Assembly (NCBI GenBank): GCA_020634395.1
Contig: JACKBU010000035.1
Location: 1-39,227 of the forward strand
Direction of reading: 5' to 3'
DNA from: Ardenticatenaceae bacterium
GTDB taxonomy: Bacteria > Chloroflexota > Anaerolineae > Promineifilales > Promineifilaceae
DNA: 39,227 nucleotides
Part shown: one piece after another, positions 8,391 to 15,651 of the stretch
Layout: the number at the start of each line of letters is the position of its first letter
Numbering within the stretch: position 1 is the stretch's first letter
Notes under the pieces: model-generated
The model's database searches: none
The model's input: the letters and a program-made list of their open reading frames with translations, nothing else
Told to the model about the DNA's origin: nothing
Translations under genes and position numbers: made by a program

Positions 8391-9071
8391 GTGGCAATTG
8401 GCACGTTGGGTGAAAAGTCGCTGCACGCGGCGCTGAAGGAGTGGGTGGCCCAGCCCGGCGACCAGTTCGAGGTGACTGTCGAAGGATTTGTCATCGACGT
8501 GGTGCGGGGCGAGGAGCTGCTGGAGATCCAGACGCGCCATCTGTATGCCATGAAGCGCAAGCTGGCGCGCCTGCTGCCACACCATCCCATGCGGATTTTG
8601 CATCCGATTGCCGGCGATAAGTGGATTGTACGGGAAACGGCCGTGGGCCAGCCCATCAGCCGCCGCCAATCACCCAAACACGGCCGTCCCGGCGATGCCT
8701 TTCAGGAATTGGTGCGCCTGACCGACTGGCTGCTGCATCCCAACCTGACCATCGAACTGATTTTTACCCAGGAAGAAGAAATCTGGCGCGATGACGGGCA
8801 GGGAAGCTGGCGGCGCAAAGGCTGGAGCCTGTATGACAAACGCCTCCTGGCCGTAACCGACCGGCTGTCGCTGGCCGACCGGTCGGATTTTCTGGAACTG
8901 CTGCCGCCGGGTTTACCGGACTCGTTTACCAACCGCCAGTTGGCGGCGGCGCTGTCCTGCCGCCCGGCCCTGGCCCAGAAGATCACCTATACTCTGCGCC
9001 ACATCCAGGCGCTGGCGGTGGTGGGCAAAGACGGCCGTAGCCATCTATATGCCATCCAGCCCCAGGATTAA
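8391..9071 (+). CDS. Protein of unknown function with a possible PD-(D/E)XK-like N-terminal core
   Basis: A 226-residue protein starting with GTG, eight bases after a GGAG. I do not recognise the family. The N-terminal 60 residues read GEKSLHAALKEW, then VIDVVRGEELLEIQT and a helix. This order (helix with Glu, strand with Asp, strand with E-x-Q) resembles the core of restriction-like nuclease folds, with Gln where many have Lys. The C-terminal 60 residues (FTNRQLAAALSCRPALAQKITYTLRHIQALAVVGK) look like a winged helix. This is an inference from pattern, not a family match. No restriction or repair partner adjoins it. Confidence 0.6.
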   Translation: MAIGTLGEKSLHAALKEWVAQPGDQFEVTVEGFVIDVVRGEELLEIQTRHLYAMKRKLARLLPHHPMRILHPIAGDKWIVRETAVGQPISRRQSPKHGRPGDAFQELVRLTDWLLHPNLTIELIFTQEEEIWRDDGQGSWRRKGWSLYDKRLLAVTDRLSLADRSDFLELLPPGLPDSFTNRQLAAALSCRPALAQKITYTLRHIQALAVVGKDGRSHLYAIQPQD

Positions 9072-9152
9072 CGGCCGTACTGTCTGCTGTTCTCTCCCCT
9101 ACCCGTAAACCTATCCCGATATATATCTCAGCTATATACCCTGACACATAGA

Positions 9153-9211
9153 GTTTTACCCTGCTCTTCTTTATAGTGGGATAGTAAATTTGAGTTTACT
9201 GGAGGTAAAAC
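9153..9211 (+). promoter_or_regulatory. dps upstream region with inverted repeats around the ribosome site
   Basis: A TATAGT at 9172-9177 may be a -10 box, without a clear -35. GTTTTACC (9153-9160) is complementary to GGTAAAAC (9204-9211), which overlaps the GGAGG ribosome site (9201-9205). AGTAAA (9183-9188) pairs with TTTACT (9195-9200) just before that site. These could be operator half-sites or a leader fold; the sequence alone does not decide. Confidence 0.35.
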
Positions 9212-9218
9212 CGTACCA

Positions 9219-9749
9219 ATGACATTGAACACCGATGTAAAAGTAGATGTAAATCAGGAACTAGATTTTGTAAATATTGGTATCACGACGGACAACCGTC
9301 AGCACATTGTTGAAGAGCTTAACAATTTATTGGCCGATGAGCATATGCTCTATACCAAAACGCGGAATTTTCACTGGAATGTGACAGGCCCGATGTTCGC
9401 CAGCCTGCACCTACTGTTTGAAGAACAGTACAACAGCTTGCAGGAAACAGCCGATGAAATCGCCGAGCGCGTCCGCATGTTGGGCGGCGAAGCGATTGGT
9501 ACACTGACGCTGTTTCTGGAAAGGACTCGTTTACCGGAATCGCCACTTGATCAGCCAAATGCCCGCACCATGGTTGGGCGGCTGCTGGAAGATCATGAAA
9601 GCGTAATTAATCAACTGCGGCAAGATATCGACGTCTGCACGAATAGATTGGATGACGTAGGTACGGCCGATTTGTTAACCGGCGTGATGCGTATGCATGA
9701 GAAGATAGCCTGGATGCTCCGGGCGCACTTGCAGGGCGAAGCGTGGTAG
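9219..9749 (+). CDS. dps: Dps family ferritin-like DNA-protection protein
   Basis: Forms dodecamers that oxidise and store iron and shield DNA in starved or oxidatively stressed cells. At 176 residues the length is typical. The ferroxidase signature is present: NFHWNVTGPMFASLHLLFEEQY with its His near residue 51, followed by ETADEIAERVRMLGGEAIGT, which brings the Asp/Glu ligands. A strong GGAGG ribosome site lies 13 bases before the ATG. It opens the stress-type block; its neighbour on the other strand is an orphan response regulator, so co-regulation is plausible. Confidence 0.93.
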   Translation: MTLNTDVKVDVNQELDFVNIGITTDNRQHIVEELNNLLADEHMLYTKTRNFHWNVTGPMFASLHLLFEEQYNSLQETADEIAERVRMLGGEAIGTLTLFLERTRLPESPLDQPNARTMVGRLLEDHESVINQLRQDIDVCTNRLDDVGTADLLTGVMRMHEKIAWMLRAHLQGEAW

Positions 9750-9784
9750 TGGGTGGATGACAGGGTGGCTGGGATAAACGGCCG

Positions 9785-10450
9785 TCATTCCTCTGCTTCG
9801 TTACTCTTGATAAATGGTAGATGCGCGGCCGCATCCTCGCGGTTGTTGACATTCAACTTCCGCAAGATGTTGTGAACGTGATTCTTCACAGTGCCGACCT
9901 CAATATACAGGCGTTCGGCAATCTCCTGATTGCTGAGTCCAGAATCAATCAGTTCCAACACTTCCAATTCACGCGGCGTCAGCGCTTCATAGGCAGAGGG
10001 GTGTAAGTTTACTTTCGAAGAAAGCTGCGCCAGTTCCGTTATCTGCTCCATAAACGCCGCCGCAATATCTGGCGAGATCAACGCCTTCCCTTCGTGGGCG
10101 GCGCGAATGTTCTCAAAGAGACGATCGACAGCCACTTCTTGCAGCACATAACCAGCTGCCCCCGCCATCACATACTGCAAGATCAGCGCCTTGGACTTGG
10201 GCACGCCAAACACCAGCACCTTAATTTCCGGATGTTCTTGGGTCAGAGACTGGGTTAAGGTTAAAGCGCCATTGTCCGGCAAAGTGGCAGAGACCAAGAC
10301 AATGTTACAGGCACTTTCTTCGATAATTCTTATCGCCTCCGCCTGATTGTCGGTCTGGCCAACGACCCGGATGTCTGGCTCTTCGTGCAAACTGGTAGCG
10401 ATCAGGCTGGCGATTAAGCGGGTTTGGTGAACAATCACGACACGTATCAT
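9785..10450 (-). CDS. NarL/LuxR-type regulator with a degenerate receiver domain
   Basis: A 221-residue DNA-binding regulator. The C-terminal part (about 148-210) has LTPRELEVLELIDSGLSNQEIAERL and VGTVKNHVHNILRKL, a complete LuxR-type helix-turn-helix. The N-terminal part has the receiver fold, but the acidic pair is His8-Gln9, the phospho-acceptor Asp is replaced by Ser54 (NIVLVSATLP), and the conserved Lys is Gln104 (GYVLQE). It therefore cannot be phosphorylated in the usual way and may respond to another cue. ATG 10450 is chosen because it starts the receiver (MIRVVIV); the longer frame to 10723 overlaps the divergent gene. Confidence 0.88.
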   Translation of the reverse strand: MIRVVIVHQTRLIASLIATSLHEEPDIRVVGQTDNQAEAIRIIEESACNIVLVSATLPDNGALTLTQSLTQEHPEIKVLVFGVPKSKALILQYVMAGAAGYVLQEVAVDRLFENIRAAHEGKALISPDIAAAFMEQITELAQLSSKVNLHPSAYEALTPRELEVLELIDSGLSNQEIAERLYIEVGTVKNHVHNILRKLNVNNREDAAAHLPFIKSNEAEE

Positions 10451-10456
10451 GCAAAA

Positions 10457-10491
10457 ATTATAACGTAAACAATTATGAGGAGAAATAATTG
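10457..10491. promoter_or_regulatory. Compact divergent control region with -10 box and inverted repeat
   Basis: Only 42 bases separate the two divergent starts. On the minus strand TATAAT (10457-10462) lies 6 bases before the regulator's ATG, so that mRNA may be leaderless. CAATTAT (10470-10476) and ATAATTG (10485-10491) form a perfect 7-bp inverted repeat whose spacer holds the GAGGAG ribosome site of the plus-strand gene. It is a candidate operator for the regulator itself. Confidence 0.45.
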
Positions 10492-10492
10492 C

Positions 10493-10963
10493 ATGATTTC
10501 TAATGGACAACCCAGCAACGAGTTCCCCGCCCCTTTGCCTTCGGCGGAAAAAGGGCGAGGGAGTATTGCAGGCAAAGTAGTTTTGATCATTGGCGGCGTC
10601 GGCGACATGGGGCGCACACTGGCCGCTGAATTGGCTGAGCAAGGCGCTCACGTCGCTCTGGTGTACAGACGCCAGGCGGCGGAAGAGGCCCACGCCACCA
10701 AACGGCAGGTAGAAGCGCATCAACGGGAATGTTTGTTAATTCCGGCTACGCCGGAAGACGACAAGCGGAAGTTTGCCCGGCGTGTGGTTAAACACGTGGT
10801 CGATACGCTTGGCCGCCTGGATATATTTATTGATTATTCCTCCGCTGCCGACAATGGTGAACCTCACGCCACAAACGGAGACGAGGCGTCGGGCAGCCGG
10901 GACGTTTTTCCCGGCATTGGCATGTTGGTGGCGGCTATGAATCAGATTGCTGAACAGACGTAA
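10493..10963 (+). CDS. Truncated short-chain dehydrogenase-like Rossmann protein
   Basis: 156 residues. After a disordered start of about 30 residues, GKVVLIIGGVGDMGRTLAAELAEQGAHVALVYRR matches the nucleotide-binding start of SDR enzymes, and HVVDTLGRLDIFIDYSS fits the strand normally ending in NNA. The protein stops soon after, so the catalytic Ser and Tyr-x-x-x-Lys part is missing. The nucleotide loop is also altered (GGVGDMG for TGxxxGIG). It is unlikely to be a working dehydrogenase; a binding or sensing role is possible. The ATG at 10493 has GAGGAG 10 bases upstream. It starts a run of plus-strand genes to 15015. Confidence 0.7.
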   Translation: MISNGQPSNEFPAPLPSAEKGRGSIAGKVVLIIGGVGDMGRTLAAELAEQGAHVALVYRRQAAEEAHATKRQVEAHQRECLLIPATPEDDKRKFARRVVKHVVDTLGRLDIFIDYSSAADNGEPHATNGDEASGSRDVFPGIGMLVAAMNQIAEQT

Positions 10964-11015
10964 GTTGAGTCGGAGGCCATCTGTTTTGACAAATGGACCG
11001 ACACGGAAGGTAACG

Positions 11016-11789
11016 ATGTTAATACTAGGTAAAGAATTGATTGGAAACCCGATTGTTAGTTTGGAAAACGGCCGTATCCTCGGCCACGTGAAGGATGTCT
11101 ACGTGGACAAACCTTTGCAGATGATCGAGGGGTTGTATTTGGGCAGCGATGGCATCTTCAGCCGCGAAGCCCACTTTATTAGCCGTGACGAAATTGACAA
11201 GATTGGCGAAGATACGGTCCTCGTTTCCTCGTCGGACTGTGTGCAAAAAGGTGAAGAATCGCCGCTGTGGCTGCGCCGCGAGGACTTGAAAGGGCGCGAA
11301 GTGGATACCCCTGGCGGCACGCGCATCGGAGATGTGGACGACATTATCATCGACGAGAGCGGCACGGTGGTAGGGGTGGCCTTGGGCCGCGTCTACGTGA
11401 AAGGGCCGGTGGCGCGGAATCGGGCGATTAAGCGCACGGCCGTTCTGGACACCGGCGAGGGAGACGGCGCCATGACGATTGAACTGGCCCAGGCCGAAAA
11501 TCAGGAAATGGGCGTCATCGAATCCTCGCTTTTCTCCAGCCGCGAGGTGACCGCACCTACCGGCGAAGACAAAAGCCCGTACACAACGCCTGCCCCGGAA
11601 GACAGCGGCGTGGAACACGACGCCCCGGAAGAACCGTACAAAAGCCCGTATGTGAGCGGCGAACCTGAGGAGCGTTCCGCTTCCGATGATGGCTTTAAAA
11701 GCCCGCACGCGACCCCGGATCGCACGGAAAGCCGGGAACACGATGAGTACAAAAGCCCGTATGCGACTCCCGAGTCGAGCACCGAGTAA
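11016..11789 (+). CDS. PRC-barrel domain protein with repeated KSPY tail
   Basis: 257 residues. Two PRC-barrel-like units are visible: residues about 1-75 (LGKELIGNPIVSLENGRILGHVKDVYVD) and about 85-160 (LKGREVDTPGGTRIGDVDDIIIDESGTVVGVAL). PRC barrels are small beta domains used in RNA processing and photosynthetic or stress proteins. The last 75 residues are acidic and hold four spaced copies of a (Y/F)KSP(Y/H) motif, at 11571, 11640, 11697 and 11751, three of them followed by x-TP. ATG 11016 is set by GGAAGG 5 bases upstream. Its stop overlaps the next start by one base, so translation is coupled. Confidence 0.75.
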   Translation: MLILGKELIGNPIVSLENGRILGHVKDVYVDKPLQMIEGLYLGSDGIFSREAHFISRDEIDKIGEDTVLVSSSDCVQKGEESPLWLRREDLKGREVDTPGGTRIGDVDDIIIDESGTVVGVALGRVYVKGPVARNRAIKRTAVLDTGEGDGAMTIELAQAENQEMGVIESSLFSSREVTAPTGEDKSPYTTPAPEDSGVEHDAPEEPYKSPYVSGEPEERSASDDGFKSPHATPDRTESREHDEYKSPYATPESSTE

Positions 11790-12340
11790 TGGTTGATGGC
11801 TCACAAGTGAAAATTATTGGCGTTGTCGGTGAGACGGCCGTATGTCGCCGTCTCACCACAACCTTACAAGATCAATATGGCATACGCACGATCGATGTGA
11901 CAGATACGGCCCGTGAATACGCCGCCGAAGAAGCCAGGCCTGATCCGCCGCAGCAGATTTCCGCACCCACCGGCAGCCATGCGCCCGCCAAGAGATTGGC
12001 GCAGCATGGCCCAGAGTATTTTGTAGAGCAGGTGGTGCGGGTGATTGAGGAAGATCATGGTGACTGGCCCGTTATTTGTCTGACTACACCGATGAGCGGC
12101 GCGATGGTGCAGGCTTTAAGAGCACAGTTTGGCTCAGACCTGATCGTGGTAGCTGTGCAGCAGAAAGAAGAAGAAACGGCCGTTTCCCCCTCAACCAACG
12201 CCCCAACTCCAACACCACCACGCGCCGCCGAGCTTGCCGACGTTCACTTCACGCTTATCGGTGGCGCGGCAAACCTCAAGGCGCAAATTGAACGGCTCTT
12301 AATCCCACGATTACCCCATAAGGAGATGAATAAACCATGA
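11789..12340 (+). CDS. P-loop-kinase-like protein lacking Walker A
   Basis: 183 residues, coupled to the gene before (shared base) and after (ATGA overlap). The pattern IIGVVGETAVCRRLTTTLQDQYGI..., then RLAQHGPEYFVEQVVRVIEED, VICLTTPMSGAMVQALRAQFGSDLIVVAVQ, follows the course of dephospho-CoA-kinase-like nucleoside kinases (G-x-x-G-x-G-K-S, E-x-x-Y-x-x-x-x-x-V, a strand with I-R-x-x-E-V-x-x-L). The Walker A lysine loop is replaced by GETAVCRR, so ATP binding of the usual kind is not expected. A proline-rich linker (about 130-150) precedes the last strand. This fold call is an inference from pattern order. Confidence 0.55.
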   Translation: MVDGSQVKIIGVVGETAVCRRLTTTLQDQYGIRTIDVTDTAREYAAEEARPDPPQQISAPTGSHAPAKRLAQHGPEYFVEQVVRVIEEDHGDWPVICLTTPMSGAMVQALRAQFGSDLIVVAVQQKEEETAVSPSTNAPTPTPPRAAELADVHFTLIGGAANLKAQIERLLIPRLPHKEMNKP

Positions 12341-12849
12341 GCAATAAGACAATGACTTTTACAGCGCGAAGTCAGGACAATCCAGAAAAGATGGCCACCT
12401 TTACGCTGCAAAATGGCAGCATTTCCATGCAGTTGGCCGACGCGCTGGTTAGCCAGGTGAAGCAAGCCTTCAACGTCCTGGATGACGATGGCGATAAGAA
12501 GACACTGCAAAAGTGGCTGGAGACCAACGATATGTCTGCCCAGCCAGAGACGGAACCGATTCCCGTACAAGATTTTGAAGCCAATTTGGAAGATGATTCT
12601 TTTCAAACGATTGCCTGGCTGCGGGAAGGCGGTTTGCGTCTGGCGCCAGTTATGTTAAACTGGCATCATGTAGATAATCCAACCGGCGCTGAGGCGTTTG
12701 TCGAAGAACTGCAAAAACGCCAGAAAACAGCGAGCAAACACCGTAAGTTCCCCAGCATTTTTGATCATTGGATTGCCTGGTTTGTGGCTGCAGCCGTGCT
12801 AATTGCTTTGCCTGTGGTATTTATTCGCCGATGGCAGGCAAAGGCTTAG
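12337..12849 (+). CDS. Unknown protein with a C-terminal membrane anchor
   Basis: 170 residues; I do not recognise a family. The first 135 residues are soluble with acidic, helix-prone stretches. Residues about 146-164 (IAWFVAAAVLIALPVVFI) form one membrane helix followed by RRWQAKA, the layout of a tail-anchored protein facing the cytoplasm. Its start overlaps the stop of the P-loop-like gene by four bases, and the zinc-finger gene begins five bases after its stop, so it is part of the same operon. Confidence 0.65.
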   Translation: MSNKTMTFTARSQDNPEKMATFTLQNGSISMQLADALVSQVKQAFNVLDDDGDKKTLQKWLETNDMSAQPETEPIPVQDFEANLEDDSFQTIAWLREGGLRLAPVMLNWHHVDNPTGAEAFVEELQKRQKTASKHRKFPSIFDHWIAWFVAAAVLIALPVVFIRRWQAKA

Positions 12850-12853
12850 GCTC

Positions 12854-13225
12854 ATGAATGCCGAGCAAGTAGATACCAGACAGTTTCCTTCCCAATCCCA
12901 GGACGCTCAATTTCGCCAGGTGTTAGAAAAGGAACGCAGACGGCTTTTGCAGCGCAGTGGGGAAGACGGCGACGGCCGTGCCCTCGGACGCAACCCGGAT
13001 CGCACCGATCTGGCCCAGGCATACGCCAGCCGCGAACGTGATCTCACCCTCAGCACGCTGGAGCAAGAGCAGCTAGAGCAAATAGAAGCAGCGCTACAGC
13101 GGTTGGATGACGGCACTTACGGCCGTTGCGCCCGGTGCGGGCAGTCCATCAACCCAGAACGGTTAGAAGTGCTGCCTTATGCCACCTTGTGCATTACCTG
13201 CCAGCGCCAACAAGAGCAGGTATGA
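12854..13225 (+). CDS. DksA/TraR-type C4 zinc finger protein
   Basis: 123 residues. A helical N-terminal part leads into QLEQIEAALQRLDDGTYGRCARCGQSI...LCITCQ, the DksA/TraR zinc finger with CxxC-x17-CxxC spacing. Such proteins enter the RNA polymerase secondary channel (DksA) or act as stress factors. The DksA acidic tip motif DxxDxA is not evident, so a true DksA role is unproven. The ATG at 12854 gives a start shortly after the stop of the preceding membrane protein; the open frame upstream overlaps that gene. Confidence 0.82.
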   Translation: MNAEQVDTRQFPSQSQDAQFRQVLEKERRRLLQRSGEDGDGRALGRNPDRTDLAQAYASRERDLTLSTLEQEQLEQIEAALQRLDDGTYGRCARCGQSINPERLEVLPYATLCITCQRQQEQV

Positions 13226-13363
13226 CACATTGTCTATCATTTAGTTTATTCGGCTACGGGTATGGTTCTTGGCTAACCATGCCCACCTACCCGAGGAAAA
13301 CAACCGCTTTTGCGCGCCCATAAGGCGATACTGTCAGATGATGGTTCGTTTTCAAGGAGACAC

Positions 13364-14707
13364 ATGCTTCAATTAGAAACAGAGAATAATGAACAACAGG
13401 CTGCTCCCACGCCTGAACCGAAAAACGGCAACGGCCGTACCCCCGACACCCCCAACAACCCATCCGCTTCCAAACCTTCCTGGATCGATTTGCTCGCCGA
13501 ATATGAATATCCGCGCCCCCGCCAGGGCGAAATTATAAATGGCGAGATCATCCGCATCGAGGAAGATGTCATGTTTATCAACGTCGGCGCCAAACGGGAT
13601 GCCATTGTGCCCCACGACGAACTGGCCGACCTGGACGAAGCTCTGCTCAATGAACTTTCCCGCGGCGATACGGTGCCCGTCTACGTGCTTCGTACGCCGG
13701 TAGGCAACGAAGAACTTCTGGTATCCCTGGAAAAAGGGCTGCAGCAGCTGGACTGGGACCGCGCCGAAAGACTGCTAGAAACGGATGAAACGGTAGACTG
13801 CCAGGTGGTTGGCCACAACAAGGGCGGGCTGCTGGTACAGTTTGGCCGGCTGCGTGGGTTTGTGCCCAATTCGCACGAACCAGATCTAAAGCGCATTCAC
13901 GACAATAAGAAACGGATGACTGCCCGGCAGAAAAAGGTGGGCGATATCCTCTCCTTGAAGGTGGTAGAAATTGATCGCTCCCGCGAGCGGCTTATCATGA
14001 GCGCCACCGCCGCCGAAAAAGAACAGCGCCTGCAGCAGCTGCAAGCTCTGAACGTGGGGGATACTGTCAGCGGCGAGGTCGTCAACCTGACGCCTTATGG
14101 TGCTTTTATCGACCTGGGTCACGTTTCGGGCCTGCTGCACATCTCCAAAATTAGCTGGGAAAACATCGATCATCCCTCCGATGCCTTGCAGGTTGGAGAT
14201 GAGGTGCAGGTACGCATCGATAAGGTAGACGTGGATCGTGAGCGTATCAGTCTGAACCGTAAAGCGCTGTTACCTGGTCCCTGGGAGCAGTTTGCCGAGC
14301 AACACGAAGAGGGCGAATTGGTGGAAGGTGTGGTAACGGCCGTTACCGACTTTGGCGCCTTTGTCCTGGTGGCCGATAACGTCGAAGGGCTGGTGCACAT
14401 CAGCGAAATAGACAATCAGTACCTGGAAAATCCCGAAAACGTCGTCCAGCCGGGCGACACCGTGCTGACCCGCATCCTCAGCATCGAGCTGGATCGCGAA
14501 CGGCTGGGCTTGAGCATGCGTCGAGTCTCGGCCAACGAGGAAGTGGAGTGGATGTTGGAACACCGGCGGCAGGAAGCGGTGCCTGCCGTGACGGATGAAG
14601 CGCCTGAGGCGGAACCACAGGCAGAGGCAGCAGAACAGGTGGAAGAGGTGGAGGAAACGGAAACGGCCGTGGCTCCACCCACCGAGCTCCAGGCCGAGGA
14701 GGAGTAA
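13364..14707 (+). CDS. rpsA: Ribosomal protein S1-like protein with four S1 domains
   Basis: 447 residues. Four S1 RNA-binding repeats can be followed: RQGEIINGEIIRIEEDVMFINVG (from about 55), DETVDCQVVGHNKGGLLVQF (from about 140), VGDTVSGEVVNLTPYGAFIDLG (from about 230) and EGELVEGVVTAVTDFGAFVLV (from about 315). S1 helps mRNA bind to the small subunit. The N-terminus is Pro/Asn-rich and the C-terminus is a long Glu/Ala-rich acidic tail. AAGGAGA ends 3 bases before the ATG at 13364, which decides the start. It follows the zinc-finger gene after 138 bases, in which I see no further gene. Confidence 0.88.
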   Translation: MLQLETENNEQQAAPTPEPKNGNGRTPDTPNNPSASKPSWIDLLAEYEYPRPRQGEIINGEIIRIEEDVMFINVGAKRDAIVPHDELADLDEALLNELSRGDTVPVYVLRTPVGNEELLVSLEKGLQQLDWDRAERLLETDETVDCQVVGHNKGGLLVQFGRLRGFVPNSHEPDLKRIHDNKKRMTARQKKVGDILSLKVVEIDRSRERLIMSATAAEKEQRLQQLQALNVGDTVSGEVVNLTPYGAFIDLGHVSGLLHISKISWENIDHPSDALQVGDEVQVRIDKVDVDRERISLNRKALLPGPWEQFAEQHEEGELVEGVVTAVTDFGAFVLVADNVEGLVHISEIDNQYLENPENVVQPGDTVLTRILSIELDRERLGLSMRRVSANEEVEWMLEHRRQEAVPAVTDEAPEAEPQAEAAEQVEEVEETETAVAPPTELQAEEE

Positions 14708-14769
14708 ACTGCCTTAAACCGTAATCGGATGTGCTTGATGAGCTTAAAGACATTGGAGAACGTTTAAAA

Positions 14770-15015
14770 ATGAAATTTAAAGAATGGCTGCTGAAACAAA
14801 AAGAACGCAAGGACAGCGTTGGCACACTGGCGCGCGCCCTGGCCGACGTGGACCCGCGCAAATTTGGCCGTGACAGCCGCCGTCGAAAACCAGATGAACA
14901 TCGCCGCTGGGCCAGAATTGTCACACGGTATGGCACGATGGCCCACGTCCAGGCCTTCAATCAGGCCTGGCGCGAGTTCAGCAAAACGCAGGCCAGCCGG
15001 GAAAAAACAGCCTGA
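14770..15015 (+). CDS. YozE/SAM-like small protein
   Basis: 81 residues. The pattern MKFKEWLLKQKERKDSVGTLARAL ... YGTMAHVQAFNQAWREF resembles the YozE family of Firmicutes (a SAM-like helical fold; F-x-x-W-L-x-x-Q ... D-x-x-G-x-L-A-R ... A-F-x-x-A-W-x-x-Y), whose function is unknown. ATG 14770 has GGAG 11 bases upstream and fits the family start. A GTG at 14731 in the same frame would add 13 residues and has a poorer ribosome site. A terminator follows directly. Confidence 0.65.
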   Translation: MKFKEWLLKQKERKDSVGTLARALADVDPRKFGRDSRRRKPDEHRRWARIVTRYGTMAHVQAFNQAWREFSKTQASREKTA

Positions 15016-15024
15016 CGAATTTCT

Positions 15025-15060
15025 AAGTCTCGTTTCTGCCGCGTCAGAACGAGACTTTAT
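15025..15060. terminator. Bidirectional terminator between convergent genes
   Basis: AAGTCTCGTT (15025-15034) pairs perfectly with AACGAGACTT (15048-15057), and TCTG/CAGA near the loop can add pairs. It lies between the YozE-like stop and the stop of the minus-strand gene at 15057. Confidence 0.75.
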
Positions 15061-15413
15061 TCGGCTGTCTTCCCTGTTCCGACGCCTGTTTTATCTCCAT
15101 ACTCCTGTTCAAAGTCCTCCTGTGCCTGCTGGAGGGCTTGCTCCATGCCTGCCCAGGTTTCTTCCATCCCCTCACTTAAACTATCCCAGTCCGCTTCGCC
15201 AGCCGAACCTAAAGCCTGTGTCCGTGACTGATAGGCTCGCAGCCGCGCCCTAAGCGCTTCAATCTGATCCCAGAAGGAGCGCGGAAGGGTTTTTTCGGCC
15301 GCATGCGCGCGTTCCTCCAGAGACAGGAAGTCGTTTTCCCAGGTTTCAATCTTCTGCTGCAGGCTGTCTGTATAAGCCTCGCGTTCTTGCGGAGAAGTGG
15401 GTATCGTCGTCAT
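15057..15413 (-). CDS. sll1863-like coiled-coil stress protein
   Basis: 118 residues, almost all helical and charged. The sequence follows the layout of the sll1863 family of stress proteins: Y-x-x-x-L-x-x-x-I-x-x-W-x-x-x, a long coiled coil, then ADWDSLSEGMEETWAGMEQALQQA, where the W/D/L-x-x-G-x-x-x-x-W pattern is characteristic. Its molecular role is unknown. GGAGG lies 5 bases before the ATG at 15413 and fixes the start. It is divergent from the SIMPL gene, sharing about 240 bases of upstream DNA. Confidence 0.7.
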   Translation of the reverse strand: MTTIPTSPQEREAYTDSLQQKIETWENDFLSLEERAHAAEKTLPRSFWDQIEALRARLRAYQSRTQALGSAGEADWDSLSEGMEETWAGMEQALQQAQEDFEQEYGDKTGVGTGKTAE

Positions 15414-15651
15414 GTTTGCCTCCTTTTGCATTTCTACGCTTCTTTCCTCTTACTATGGGCTGCTTTCGGTTTAATCTCAATAGATAGGGAGATACAGAGC
15501 GGTCATATGTGTGGTTATGGGAGTAAATGTACCAGGAGTTATACCGGGGTTACATACCTGTATCTATTCCCCCACACGGCCGTCTCCCCTAGACTGCATC
15601 ATGAATCTGAAATGTCGCTGAACCCTGCCGGGGTTCAGAAAGGAGTAAATC

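Noticed and set aside
10475..10492. Upstream ATG at 10475 for the SDR-like gene
   Set aside because: It lies before the GAGGAG sequence, which serves the ATG at 10493 at normal distance.
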